From assembly GCA_964528155.1 (NCBI GenBank), contig CAZGRL010000041.1, positions 1-28,985 of the forward strand: a stretch of DNA of 28,985 nt, read 5' to 3'. The notes under the pieces are model-generated. The model was not told the origin of the DNA and did no database searches. It worked only from the letters and a program-made list of their open reading frames with translations. Position numbers and translations under genes: made by a program. Below are positions 1 through 8,171 of this stretch, piece by piece (position 1 is the stretch's first letter; each line of letters opens with the position of its first letter). Source of the stretch: G001797105 sp964528155. GTDB lineage: Bacteria > Chloroflexota > Anaerolineae > Anaerolineales > E44-bin32.

Positions 1-88
1 GCTGCCCCCTTCACCTATGTTTGGCCTTAGCTCGCGATTGCGTCGGGATTCTGGTCAGGAGGAAATATCGACGGCGCTGGCGCGCCGT

Positions 89-1240
89 TCAGCTGCGGGT
101 GGCCGAAATAGGTTCTGCCAACCCGCGCTGAGTGCGAATGTGAGCCTGCCCGGCCGACTTGGCCAGGTATTGGGCCATGTCGGCTCGAGCGATGATCTCC
201 TCGGGAGAGGTGTCCTCATCGAGAAGTTGGCTGATGCCGGCGCAGAAACTGAGCTCGGGGACGCTTGGCCCCAGACTCCTCGCATACGCGGACAGCGCCT
301 CACGCAGCTTGACCGCCACCTCACGTCCGCCCTCGAGATTGGTCTCCGGCAACAAGACGGCGAACTCGTCGCCGCCGAGCCGGACCAGCAAGTCGGTCGC
401 GCGTAGAACCGCTTGCATCGCCTTTGAGGCCCCCGTCAGCACATCATCCCCGAAGAGATGACCGAAGCGGTCGTTGATGGCTTTGAACCCGTCCATGTCC
501 AGGTAGAGAAGCGACAAGGGGTGGTTGTATCGTCTAGAGCGCAGAAACTCGTGCTGCAACGTCGCCGCCATCTGTCGGCGGTTGGCGAGATTCGTCAGCT
601 GGTCGGTGTTGGCCAGATCGTTCAGCCGATCCGCCTGAGTTTTGAGTTTCTGGACGATCCCGGCGAAGTTCCTTGAGAGTTGGTCCAAGACGACTGCCAG
701 ACCGATGTAGGCAGCCGCTTGCCCGGCGAGGAAAGATACGCTCACCAGAGAAGCTTCGGCCGAGTCGGTGAAGACGATCACCGCTCCGGAGGTAATCCAG
801 TCCAGCACAAGGACCACGACGGCGCTGACGGCGAAGAGATACCCGGAGGCCCCACCGATGACCGAGCCCGCCGTGAGGATCGCGAACAAGAAACCGGTAA
901 TCTGTACGAATAGGTCGCCCGGGAACAACCCCAGGCTGAGCGCACTAGTCAGGAACAGCCCCAGCGACAGCACGTAGCCGCCCGTCACGATTCTCCCCGC
1001 ACGCACAAGCAGCCAGGCGACCAGGCCCATAGCGGCCAAGCCCAGGACGGAGAACAATTCGATCACGTAACTGGAGGGATCAGGGACGGCGAGGGACCTG
1101 AGGTAGGCCAGATCTTCAACGATGTAGACGAGCAGCAATAGCCAGGCGATGAGAATCATCGCTCGGGCAAGGCCTATCCGATAATCGCCACGTTCCTTGG
1201 ATTCGTCCAGTGAGAATTGGGTCCGGAATCTTTCGAACAC
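89..1240 (-). CDS. Membrane-anchored GGDEF diguanylate cyclase
   Basis: This 383-residue protein probably makes the second messenger cyclic di-GMP from two GTP. The first ~190 residues hold about six hydrophobic segments (roughly 25-45, 58-80, 86-106, 110-150, 165-185), an integral membrane sensor of no named family. A short helical linker (about 190-212) leads to a complete GGDEF domain. The signature GGDEF is at 289-293, with RATD at 280-283, exactly five residues before it, which is the position of the inhibitory I-site, so product feedback inhibition is likely. There is no EAL or HD-GYP domain. The start is GTG at 1240. It lies 18 bases after the fabI stop and is probably transcribed with fabI and the glycosylase gene. 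What the membrane domain senses cannot be told. Confidence 0.93.
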   Translation of the reverse strand: MFERFRTQFSLDESKERGDYRIGLARAMILIAWLLLLVYIVEDLAYLRSLAVPDPSSYVIELFSVLGLAAMGLVAWLLVRAGRIVTGGYVLSLGLFLTSALSLGLFPGDLFVQITGFLFAILTAGSVIGGASGYLFAVSAVVVLVLDWITSGAVIVFTDSAEASLVSVSFLAGQAAAYIGLAVVLDQLSRNFAGIVQKLKTQADRLNDLANTDQLTNLANRRQMAATLQHEFLRSRRYNHPLSLLYLDMDGFKAINDRFGHLFGDDVLTGASKAMQAVLRATDLLVRLGGDEFAVLLPETNLEGGREVAVKLREALSAYARSLGPSVPELSFCAGISQLLDEDTSPEEIIARADMAQYLAKSAGQAHIRTQRGLAEPISATRS

Positions 1241-1258
1241 AAGCCTGACTCGAGCGTT

Positions 1259-2053
1259 CTAGTGGGCCTCGTCATCCCCCGTCGTCGGCACACCCATAAT
1301 ATTGTATCCGGAGTCGACATACACGATCTCCCCGGTGACAGCCTGGGCCAGATCCGAGGCCAGCCAAACCGCGGTGCCTCCGATGTCCTCATGTGTGATG
1401 TTGCGGCGCAAAGGGGCCATATCGGCAAATTGCTTGTACATGCGCTTGAATCCTGACACCCCCGCCGCCGAGAGCGTCCGCACCGGGCCGGCCGAGATCG
1501 CATTCACACGAATGGCCTTCGGTCCGAGATCGGCTGCCAGGTAGCGGACCGAGGCTTCCAGCGCCGCCTTGGCTACACCCATGACGTTGTAGTTTGTCGT
1601 CACCTTCTGCGAGCCGTAGTATGTCATGGTCAGCATCGACCCGCCGTTCTTCATCAGCGTAGCTGCCGCCCGGGCCAGGGCCGTGAACGAATACACACTG
1701 ATGTCCATGGCGACTTTGAACCCGTCGCGACTTGTCTCAACGTATGGCCGGGACAACTCCTCGCGCCCGGCGAAAGCGATCGCATGTACAAGGATATCGA
1801 TCGTGCCGAACGCATCAGCGGCCTTTTCGAACACTTCTTCGATCTGCGCGTCGTTTGCCACGTCGCACTTTTCGACGAAGGTCGATCCGATCGACTCGGC
1901 CAGCGGACGAACGCGCCGCTCCAGGTTCTCAACGGCGTAGGAGAATCCAAGCCGGGCACCCTGTTCGTGCATGGCCCTGGCTATCCCCCAGGCGATCGAG
2001 TGGTCGTTGGCCACCCCAAAAACCAGCGCGGTCTTGCCTACCAGAAGGCTCAT
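1259..2053 (-). CDS. fabI: Enoyl-[acyl-carrier-protein] reductase (NADH), FabI
   Basis: It catalyses the last, NAD(P)H-dependent reduction of the trans-2-enoyl-ACP double bond in each cycle of type II fatty acid synthesis, in the cytosol. The protein has 264 residues, normal for FabI. The atypical short-chain dehydrogenase features are present: a nucleotide-binding GVANDHSIAWGIA near the N-terminus (13-25) and the FabI signature NYNVMGVAK with catalytic Tyr155 and Lys162, preceded by a Tyr-Tyr-Gly at 145-147 that corresponds to the second conserved Tyr. The ATG at 2053 overlaps the stop of the upstream glycosylase gene in an ATGA, so translation is coupled. The stop is a TAG, 18 bases before the cyclase start. 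FabI is the triclosan/isoniazid target family. The assignment is secure. Confidence 0.96.
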   Translation of the reverse strand: MSLLVGKTALVFGVANDHSIAWGIARAMHEQGARLGFSYAVENLERRVRPLAESIGSTFVEKCDVANDAQIEEVFEKAADAFGTIDILVHAIAFAGREELSRPYVETSRDGFKVAMDISVYSFTALARAAATLMKNGGSMLTMTYYGSQKVTTNYNVMGVAKAALEASVRYLAADLGPKAIRVNAISAGPVRTLSAAGVSGFKRMYKQFADMAPLRRNITHEDIGGTAVWLASDLAQAVTGEIVYVDSGYNIMGVPTTGDDEAH

Positions 2054-2670
2054 GATGGCTCCTTCTCGAAGAGTGTCGGGACAAGGTCAGGCGCAATCCG
2101 AAAGCGCCAGGGGATGCTCTTCCAGGGTTCCGGTACGCTATTTAAACCCACGCGCGGGCTGCAGGTGACGCTGGCTTGGCCGACTCGCGGAAGGCGCTCG
2201 AAGAAAAGCTCGGCTCCGCGCCGACACAGATCCGCGCCGTCGAAGCTCCGGTCGATCCCCAGTGCCTGGCACAACTTGGCCGGCCCATCCGTCAACTGAG
2301 CGTCCACAATGTTGTGCCGCCTGCGCCTCATCGTCGGCAAGCCTTCCTCGGCGGCGATGGCGCGTATCAGTACGGCTGCCGGGAACCCCGCCTGCTCAGT
2401 GACGATGTTGAGCATCCAATGCATGCCATAGGTGAAGTACACATACGCGTGACCCGGTGGTCCCCACATCGACTCGTTCCGGGCGGTACGGCCGTTCCGG
2501 GCGTGGCAGCCGAGATCCTCCGAACCGACATAGGCTTCGGTTTCGACGACCCTGCCCGAAAGACGCCGCCCTCCACCGCCGATCCGCACAAGTCTCTGGC
2601 CGAGCAACTCACGAGCGACCTTCAACGTTTCTTGTCCGAAGAAGACCCGGGCAAGCCGGCGTGTCGCCAT
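2050..2670 (-). CDS. 3-methyladenine DNA glycosylase (AAG/MPG family)
   Basis: It excises alkylated purines such as 3-methyladenine and hypoxanthine from DNA to start base excision repair. It has 206 residues if started at the ATG at 2670, which has a GGAG about ten bases upstream. An in-frame start 14 codons earlier (2712) adds a basic tail with no family match. Family hallmarks are visible: VVETEAY with the catalytic Glu at about 45, the CHARNGRTARN loop (about 55-65), and MWGPPGHAYVYFTYGMHWMLN (68-88) with the conserved Tyr/His of the base-flipping pocket. Its stop TGA overlaps the fabI ATG, an unusual pairing of DNA repair with lipid synthesis. The preceding epimerase gene ends 134 bases upstream. 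Confidence 0.95.
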   Translation of the reverse strand: MATRRLARVFFGQETLKVARELLGQRLVRIGGGGRRLSGRVVETEAYVGSEDLGCHARNGRTARNESMWGPPGHAYVYFTYGMHWMLNIVTEQAGFPAAVLIRAIAAEEGLPTMRRRRHNIVDAQLTDGPAKLCQALGIDRSFDGADLCRRGAELFFERLPRVGQASVTCSPRVGLNSVPEPWKSIPWRFRIAPDLVPTLFEKEPS

Positions 2671-2804
2671 GTTCGGATTTCTCCGTCCCTGGGCAGCCAG
2701 GCGCACTCGCACCGAGCTTACGGCTTGGCGAGTGCCGGTCTGAAGGGGAGCTTTCGTTTGATACGACCCAAGAAGCTGAGTTCGGGTGATCGGCCTGCTC
2801 AGGT

Positions 2805-3743
2805 TCAGGCTTCCTGCGGGATCTGAAATCGAGGATCGCGTTCGAGCATCTTCCGCAGCCCATCCTGCAGGCTGATCCGCGGCTCATACCCCAGGGTTTT
2901 CTTGGCCACGCGAATATCGGCCGCCATTCGATCCGGTCCAGGATCCTGTTCTTCCATGTATATCCACTCGGCGCCGTGGCCGACGCATTCGACGACGAGC
3001 TGGGCGAGGTCGGCGATGCCGGTCTCCACACCGCTGCCAATGTTGATCACCAGTCGGTCCACGCCGGGTGCCGTTGAGGCCGCGACCATCGCCTCCACGA
3101 CGTCGTCGACGTAGACGAAATCGCGCGTCTGCTGGCCGCGACTGTGGATCACCAGGGTGCCGTGGCGGACCGTCTGGCGCAGGAAGTGCGGGATGACTGG
3201 CGGATGCGCCGCCGGCAACGGTTGCCCGGGTCCGTAGGCGTTGAAAACTCTCAGGGCAACGGTCTCGATCCCCCACAATGAACCGATCGTCCGAACGTAG
3301 TACTCCGCCGCCAGCTTTGAGACGGCGTATGGGGATCTCGGATCGGGTGAGGTGGCCTCGGTCAGCGGTTGGACCTGTTGGCCTCCGTAGACCGCGCCGG
3401 ATGAGATGAGCACAACGCGCTTGACGCCGACATCGCGCATGGCTTCCATCACGCTGACCGTCCCGCCGACGTTGACGGCGCTATACTCGCGTGGGTAGAG
3501 AACCGATTCGGGTACGGAGACTCGGGCGGCAAGGTGGTAGACGCAGTCGACATCCTGAAGAAGCGTCCAAAGCTTCGGCCGGTCGACGACATCACCCCGC
3601 GTGAAAAGCACGTCTGACACAAGGCGCGTCGGATCCCCGGCGGAAAGATCGTCCAGCCCGCGTACTTGGTGACCTTCGCGCGCCAGGCGATTGGATAGGG
3701 CAGATCCCAGGAATCCTGCGGCGCCAGTTACGAGGAAATTCAT
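2805..3743 (-). CDS. NAD-dependent sugar nucleotide epimerase/dehydratase
   Basis: This 312-residue extended short-chain dehydrogenase is of the UDP-glucose 4-epimerase type and acts on NDP-sugars for cell-surface glycans. The Rossmann motif TGAAGFLGS (GxxGxxG) is at 6-14, Asp31-Asp32 sit at the end of the second strand as expected for NAD binding, SSGAVYG carries the catalytic Ser (about 114-118), and Tyr139-xxx-Lys143 form the catalytic pair. The C-terminal substrate domain contains RVFNAYGPGQ and the RDFVYVDDVV signature. The exact sugar substrate cannot be read from sequence, and GalE, RmlB-like or UDP-glucuronate epimerase activities are all possible. A TGCTATAAT extended -10 lies about 50 bases upstream. 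Confidence 0.92.
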   Translation of the reverse strand: MNFLVTGAAGFLGSALSNRLAREGHQVRGLDDLSAGDPTRLVSDVLFTRGDVVDRPKLWTLLQDVDCVYHLAARVSVPESVLYPREYSAVNVGGTVSVMEAMRDVGVKRVVLISSGAVYGGQQVQPLTEATSPDPRSPYAVSKLAAEYYVRTIGSLWGIETVALRVFNAYGPGQPLPAAHPPVIPHFLRQTVRHGTLVIHSRGQQTRDFVYVDDVVEAMVAASTAPGVDRLVINIGSGVETGIADLAQLVVECVGHGAEWIYMEEQDPGPDRMAADIRVAKKTLGYEPRISLQDGLRKMLERDPRFQIPQEA

Positions 3744-3793
3744 CGCGGACGAGAGACCAAGGCTATCCTGCCATCCCCCCCAGAGGTTTGGGG

Positions 3794-3802
3794 ATTATAG
3801 CA
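3794..3802 (-). promoter_or_regulatory. Extended -10 promoter for the epimerase gene
   Basis: On the minus strand the sequence reads TGCTATAAT, a perfect TATAAT preceded by the TGn extension. A transcription start near 3787 would give a leader of about 45 bases to the ATG at 3743. No good -35 hexamer is visible, as is common for extended -10 promoters. The same GTGCTATAATC core recurs before the penicillin-binding protein gene. The rest of 3744-4019, between two divergent genes, shows no gene. Confidence 0.6.
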
Positions 3803-4007
3803 CAGGGGAGGTGGGGACCCTGTCCTTGATAGGGTTGCCGGTCGTCGGAGGCTTCAGCTCGCTCGGTTGCGGAACGGGGACCCTTCAAGGCCCTGATGCC
3901 GGCGGCGCGGCGGACGCATGAGCGAGATCGTTTGACAGACCTGTGCCAGCCATATACTCCGAGAAGGCCGACGCCGGGAGCTTCTCCTCCGGCCCTCCGG
4001 CGACTGG

Positions 4008-4022
4008 TATCATCCGGGCATG
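4008..4022 (+). promoter_or_regulatory. Leaderless-type -10 box and start codon
   Basis: TATCAT (4008-4013) is followed by exactly six bases and the ATG at 4020, with no Shine-Dalgarno sequence between. Transcription would begin at or next to the ATG. The same TAnnnT-N6-ATG arrangement is seen at 8157-8171 and 14667-14681. Confidence 0.5.
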
Positions 4023-5309
4023 CGAATGCCTATGCAGGCGCGAAGGACGCGCCAAATGGTCTGGACGATCACCTGGATCATCATCCTGGCCTTCGTCCTC
4101 ACGGGGAGCACGCTTGCCGATCACGATCCGCTCGCCCGCATCCGCCGCTTCACTCACGTTTCGGAGTTCGACTTCGCCGGGTGGACCCTGTCGGCCCTTG
4201 GGGTCAAGGTCGAACAATCCAGCCTTGGCAATGCCGGGTATCTGTCGACAGCCGACCGTGAAACGCTGGTTCGAGAGTTCTTGGATCTCACGCACCAGGT
4301 CGATAAGCTGGAAGCCCGACAGCTCGAATTGACGGCGGATCCTTCGTTGCCGCAATCCGCTCCCGAGGCGGCGTCGAATGCGAAGCAGATCCAAGAGACG
4401 ACGGAGCGGCTCGCCGCCATCCAGCCCGACGTCGAGACCATTCTGCAGGAACAAGAGGCCGTGATCTTGGCGGACCTGGGTTTGGATGTTGGGGGATTGT
4501 CGCTGCCTCCGGTGTCATTCCACCTCACCCATCTACCGCTTTCCGTGGTTGTATCTCCCCGCGAGACGATCCGACAGGATGCCAGCATCCAACTCAACCC
4601 GGATATGACGTTGGAACAGCAAGTGTCCTTGGAGAACCAGCTCGAAGGCTCGCTGGGCGTTTCAGCTTTGGTCGTCCCCCTGGGAGGGATCGGGACGTAC
4701 CCGACGATGGTCCAGGAGAACACCAGCCTGGCGTGGGTTGCCGAGGTCATCGCCCACGAATGGGCGCACAACTATCTGTTCTTCCGACCGCTGGGTTTTG
4801 TGTACGAGGCCAATCTTGACCCCAGCCCCGAGGTTCGCACGATGAACGAGACTGCCGCCTCCTTATTCGGCAAGGCCGTCAGCCAAATGGTCCTCGAGCG
4901 ATACTATCCGGATCTGTTGCCGCCGCCCTCGACATCGTCCCCTGACTCTGAAGGCTCGCCTCCGGCTTTCGATTTCCGGGCTGAGATGCATGCGACCCGA
5001 ATCGAGGTTGATGCGCTACTGGCTCAGGGCAAAGTGGAAGAAGCGGAAGCTTACATGGAGGCCAGACGCCAGGTGTTCTGGGATCACGGCTACCACATCC
5101 GGCGGCTGAACCAGGCCTACTTCGCTTTCTATGGTGCGTACGCGGATGAGCCGGGCGGGGCTGCCGGAGCCGATCCGGTGGGGGAGGCCGTCCGCGCTCT
5201 CTGGCAGCGGAGCGTCTCTCCGGCGGAGTTTCTCAAGAAGATCGGATGGATTCGGAGCTATGAAGAGCTTCAGCAGACGCTCGATCAGCCGGCTACACCC
5301 ACTCGCTGA
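4020..5309 (+). CDS. Exported zincin-like protein with HExxH motif
   Basis: This is a 429-residue protein of no family I can name. The N-terminus has a basic start, then a hydrophobic stretch at about 13-30 ending in TGSTLADHD, read as a signal peptide or anchor, so the bulk lies outside the cytoplasm. A long helical region (about 80-150) is probably coiled. HEWAH at 246-250 is a classic zinc-binding HExxH helix. MNETAA follows, with Glu277 27 residues after the second His, the spacing of the third ligand in gluzincin metallopeptidases. The protein is therefore probably a metallopeptidase or a structural relative. The start is chosen from a TATCAT box six bases upstream. The last 17 bases overlap the end of the convergent M20 peptidase gene. 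Confidence 0.8.
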   Translation: MRMPMQARRTRQMVWTITWIIILAFVLTGSTLADHDPLARIRRFTHVSEFDFAGWTLSALGVKVEQSSLGNAGYLSTADRETLVREFLDLTHQVDKLEARQLELTADPSLPQSAPEAASNAKQIQETTERLAAIQPDVETILQEQEAVILADLGLDVGGLSLPPVSFHLTHLPLSVVVSPRETIRQDASIQLNPDMTLEQQVSLENQLEGSLGVSALVVPLGGIGTYPTMVQENTSLAWVAEVIAHEWAHNYLFFRPLGFVYEANLDPSPEVRTMNETAASLFGKAVSQMVLERYYPDLLPPPSTSSPDSEGSPPAFDFRAEMHATRIEVDALLAQGKVEEAEAYMEARRQVFWDHGYHIRRLNQAYFAFYGAYADEPGGAAGADPVGEAVRALWQRSVSPAEFLKKIGWIRSYEELQQTLDQPATPTR

Positions 5310-6429
5310 TCAGAGCCGCCAACAGAGCCGTCCGCGACGGCAAGCTGGCCACTTCGATGTACTCGCGCTCTGAGTGAGCGCCGTTCCCCACCGCGCCCAG
5401 GCCGTCGAGGACCGGCACGCCGAGTGGTGCGACAAAGTTGGCATCCGAGCCTCCGCCCGTCCCGCCCTCAGTAAGCTGGATCCCGAGCATGGAGGCAATC
5501 GTTCGCGCTCTCTCGAACGCCTCGGCCATCACCGTCGACCGGGGCATCGGAGGCCGGTTCCAACTCCCCTCAAACGAGATTCGCGCCCCTGCAAGGGAAG
5601 GCTCGAGACTTGACATGGCTGCGTTCAGCCGATCCATCTCCGCCTCCTCCAGGACGCGCATGTCGACCTCGGCGAAGCACGATGCCGGAACGACATTCGT
5701 GCGCGTGCCGCCGCCGACGACGCCGATGCTGACGGTCGTGCCTTTCGCCGCGTCCTCCAGGCTGTTCAGATGACGGATGACGTGGGCCATTTCAACGATG
5801 GCGTTCACGCCGGCCTCCGGATTTGCGCCGGCATGCGCCGCCCGGCCGACCACTTCAACCCGGAAGTCACCGATGCCCTTCCGCCATGTCTTGAGTGCTC
5901 CATCCGGCAATCCGGGCTCCATGCACAACACCAGTGTGCGTTCCGCGGCCAGATCCTCGATCAGCTTCCTTGATGAATGACTTCCGGTCTCCTCGTCGGA
6001 CGTGCACAGCAGGTCGACGGGTGATGCTGGAAGACCTGAAGCCTGGCGTAGGGCCCCGATTGCCGTCAGAGCGATCGCCACGCCCGATTTCATATCCAGG
6101 ACGCCGGGACCGTACGCTCTTTCTCCACTGACTTGCCAGGGCATGTCACTGATCGTACCGAGTGAATGGACGGTGTCGAGATGCGCCAGCACGAGAATGC
6201 CACCGGCCCCATCGCCCCATCGCCCGAGCCAGTGGCCCCCGGCCGTCTCCTGGGGAAACTGCCGGACGACCGCGCCTCGCTTGTGCATTGCGTCGGCGAC
6301 GAATGCACCCAACTCGTCGACGGCAGCCTTCTCTGTCGTAGGCGACTCAAGCTCGACCATGGTCCGAAGAAGATCCAGCTGCTCGGCGAGGCCTTCCTCG
6401 AAGTAGGTGATCGGCAGAGGCGTGGTCAT
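5293..6429 (-). CDS. M20 family metallopeptidase (carboxypeptidase G2-like)
   Basis: A 378-residue zinc-dependent exopeptidase or amidohydrolase, probably cytosolic, that would cleave a C-terminal amino acid or acyl-amino acid. The co-catalytic metal site is complete: His83-x-Asp85 in LAHLDTVHS, bridging Asp112 in LDMKSG, the Glu146-Glu147 pair in SDEETGS (general base and ligand), Glu171 in MEPG, and a late His in GNGAHSEREY. A dimerisation domain containing GRAAHAGANPEAGVNA interrupts the catalytic domain, as in CPG2 and related glutamate carboxypeptidases. The ATG at 6429 is preferred to an upstream in-frame ATG at 6669, because the extra 80 residues are Arg-rich, lie inside the preceding gene and match nothing. 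It begins four bases after the lipoprotein gene stop, so the two are co-transcribed. Confidence 0.92.
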   Translation of the reverse strand: MTTPLPITYFEEGLAEQLDLLRTMVELESPTTEKAAVDELGAFVADAMHKRGAVVRQFPQETAGGHWLGRWGDGAGGILVLAHLDTVHSLGTISDMPWQVSGERAYGPGVLDMKSGVAIALTAIGALRQASGLPASPVDLLCTSDEETGSHSSRKLIEDLAAERTLVLCMEPGLPDGALKTWRKGIGDFRVEVVGRAAHAGANPEAGVNAIVEMAHVIRHLNSLEDAAKGTTVSIGVVGGGTRTNVVPASCFAEVDMRVLEEAEMDRLNAAMSSLEPSLAGARISFEGSWNRPPMPRSTVMAEAFERARTIASMLGIQLTEGGTGGGSDANFVAPLGVPVLDGLGAVGNGAHSEREYIEVASLPSRTALLAALISEWV

Positions 6430-6433
6430 GGTC

Positions 6434-7756
6434 TCACGGGCTCGCAACAGGGCAGATGTCGGCCGCCGTGTACTCGGGGTTGGCATATCCGAAGTACAAC
6501 GGTTGGAGGATCGCAGTTTCGTTCGCCTGCGCAAACGCCTGCGCCTGGGCACAGGCAAGGCCGACGTTGTCGCTCGATCGATAGGCTGTCCAGAAAGCCT
6601 GTCCCAGTAACCCGTAGGCCCCTCCCAGCGAAGCCGGAGGGTAAGCGTTGCGCAGGGCCTGGTAGGCACTCTGGGCGGCGGCCGTGTCGCCCAACTGTAG
6701 CTGGGTCACCACCTCGCGGAACATGGCATAGGCACTCAGGTTTGCCCTTTCGCTCACTGGATCGACCCAATCCTGGAGCGAGTCATCGTGGATGACCTGA
6801 TCGTAGAGCTGGAGCGCCGTCGCATAGCTGCCGTCAATATCCGCCTGATCGGCGTCGTTCAGGACGTGGATGCGGTAGGTTGATGGGAGAGCCAGATCAG
6901 GTCCGGGGACAAGCGCATCGCCGGCGGCGTTCCAGGCCCAGGTTCGCGTCACCCCGCGGTAAGGGCCTGCCCCAGCCGAGCCAATCCCCGTGCCGGTGAC
7001 GGCAATGTTGAACCGACCGTCGGATCCTGGCCCGACAACCCTGATCGACGGGTAGGGAAGGTCATCGCTCGCTCCCTGCAAGACGTCCAAAAGGGTATTC
7101 TGACGCCAGATCAGAACCTCAATCCGGCTGAAGCATGTATGGGCCCCGCATGCCTCTCTCGCCAGCAGGAGATCGGCCGCGCCGTCGGAGTTCAGATCGC
7201 GCGCATCGATGATCTCGGGAGCGCCGCCATCCGGGACCGATGGGCTGGTGTACGCTAGGGCGTACGCCTGACCGATGCACACGAACACATACAGATCGCC
7301 GGGCGCCACGATCGAGACCTCATTCGGGGCGAGCAGGGTGACGGCAACGTCATCCATGCCGTCACCGTTGAAATCCTGTTGCGACAGCGGCATGCCGACC
7401 TGGGGGGACAGGCCGGCGGACTGGATGTCGGTCTGCAGGTCGTGGGGGCTACCGCCGCCATTCAAGAAGGCCAACACGTCCTGAACGTACGCGGCTGGCG
7501 TCTGCAAGGAGGGGGCTGCGGGCGAGCCCGGCGGTACTGGACAGGCGATCGGCTGCGATGTCGCCTCAGGGCTGGCGGTCGGGGAGGGGGCCGAAGTCGG
7601 CGATGCGGCGATGGAGGGCGTCGCCGGGACGTCGGTCGCGTCGGTTTGACCGACGCCCATGGATGGCGTCACCTCGGGTGTCGACAACGGAAGATTGCAG
7701 CCGGACAAGATGAGGCCGGCTGAGATGACCAAGGTGAGCCCTCGTGAAACCCGCAT
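6434..7756 (-). CDS. Lipoprotein with FG-GAP/VCBS-like repeats
   Basis: A 440-residue surface lipoprotein. The signal peptide ends in a lipobox, LILSGC, with Cys20 as the lipidated residue, followed by a Thr/Ser/Pro/Ala-rich linker to about residue 75. Two aspartate-rich motifs, DFNGDGMDDVAV and DLNSDGAADLLL, are typical of FG-GAP/VCBS calcium-binding blades, here about 65 residues apart. The C-terminal third (about 300-430) is alanine-rich and helical, like TPR units, and ends with a small cysteine pair. The function is unknown, and the architecture suggests a scaffold or binding protein on the outer face. It is the first gene of a two-gene unit with the M20 peptidase. The start follows from the signal peptide. 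Confidence 0.82.
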   Translation of the reverse strand: MRVSRGLTLVISAGLILSGCNLPLSTPEVTPSMGVGQTDATDVPATPSIAASPTSAPSPTASPEATSQPIACPVPPGSPAAPSLQTPAAYVQDVLAFLNGGGSPHDLQTDIQSAGLSPQVGMPLSQQDFNGDGMDDVAVTLLAPNEVSIVAPGDLYVFVCIGQAYALAYTSPSVPDGGAPEIIDARDLNSDGAADLLLAREACGAHTCFSRIEVLIWRQNTLLDVLQGASDDLPYPSIRVVGPGSDGRFNIAVTGTGIGSAGAGPYRGVTRTWAWNAAGDALVPGPDLALPSTYRIHVLNDADQADIDGSYATALQLYDQVIHDDSLQDWVDPVSERANLSAYAMFREVVTQLQLGDTAAAQSAYQALRNAYPPASLGGAYGLLGQAFWTAYRSSDNVGLACAQAQAFAQANETAILQPLYFGYANPEYTAADICPVASP

Positions 7757-7928
7757 CCGGATTTGACTCCACTGTCGGCGCGGTACACGGCGCGCCGATC
7801 CCGCAAGTCTACAAGGATAAGACCAAGAAGGGGTGGATGCAAGGAGGGCCCTCGCGCGTGGCGTCGACTCATTTATCCGGTCCCTGCAATGCCTCGGGCA
7901 ACTCGATCCTCTCGCTCATTGGTCTCCA

Positions 7929-7938
7929 NNNNNNNNNN
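7929..7938. other. Assembly gap of ten Ns
   Basis: Ten consecutive N bases mark a scaffold join of unknown true length. It lies between the divergent lipoprotein and methylase-like genes, 60 bases before a strong perfect hairpin that may have interrupted assembly. In the gene-free stretch 7757-8168 I see only this gap, the hairpin and a likely promoter. Order and distance across this point should be treated as provisional. Confidence 0.98.
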
Positions 7939-8000
7939 GGGCGGGTTCCGGCTGTCACACCCTACATCAGTCAGGGCCTTTTGGGGTGGGGGTGGCGGGT

Positions 8001-8050
8001 GTGTGGGGGGATGATGGGGAAAACGCAATTTCCCCATCATCCCCCCACAC
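8001..8050. repeat. Perfect 22-bp inverted repeat (hairpin)
   Basis: The arms 8001-8022 and 8029-8050 are perfectly complementary, with the six-base loop ACGCAA. The left arm begins with GTGTGGGGGGATGA, an identical 14-base copy of which occurs at 10416-10429 on the other side of the methylase-like gene. No T-tract follows either arm, and the flanking genes diverge, so it is not an obvious terminator. Confidence 0.9.
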
Positions 8051-8156
8051 TGAGCGCGTGGATCGTACGCAGGGAATTACCGTCTCGCGGAATCCGTGCG
8101 CGGCGACCCAGCCTGGGATCAGCACCACATGCTCGTCTCACGCGATCCTCTTGCCG

Positions 8157-8171
8157 TATACTCGAGGTATG
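8157..8171 (+). promoter_or_regulatory. Leaderless-type -10 box and start codon
   Basis: TATACT (8157-8162), six bases, then ATG at 8169. The GAGGT directly abutting the ATG is too close to act as a ribosome binding site, which favours a leaderless transcript and supports this start over upstream in-frame codons. Confidence 0.5.

Noticed and set aside
6430..6669. 80-residue N-terminal extension of the M20 peptidase
   Set aside because: It is Arg-rich, overlaps the end of the lipoprotein gene and has no counterpart in the family, whereas the ATG at 6429 gives the usual length.
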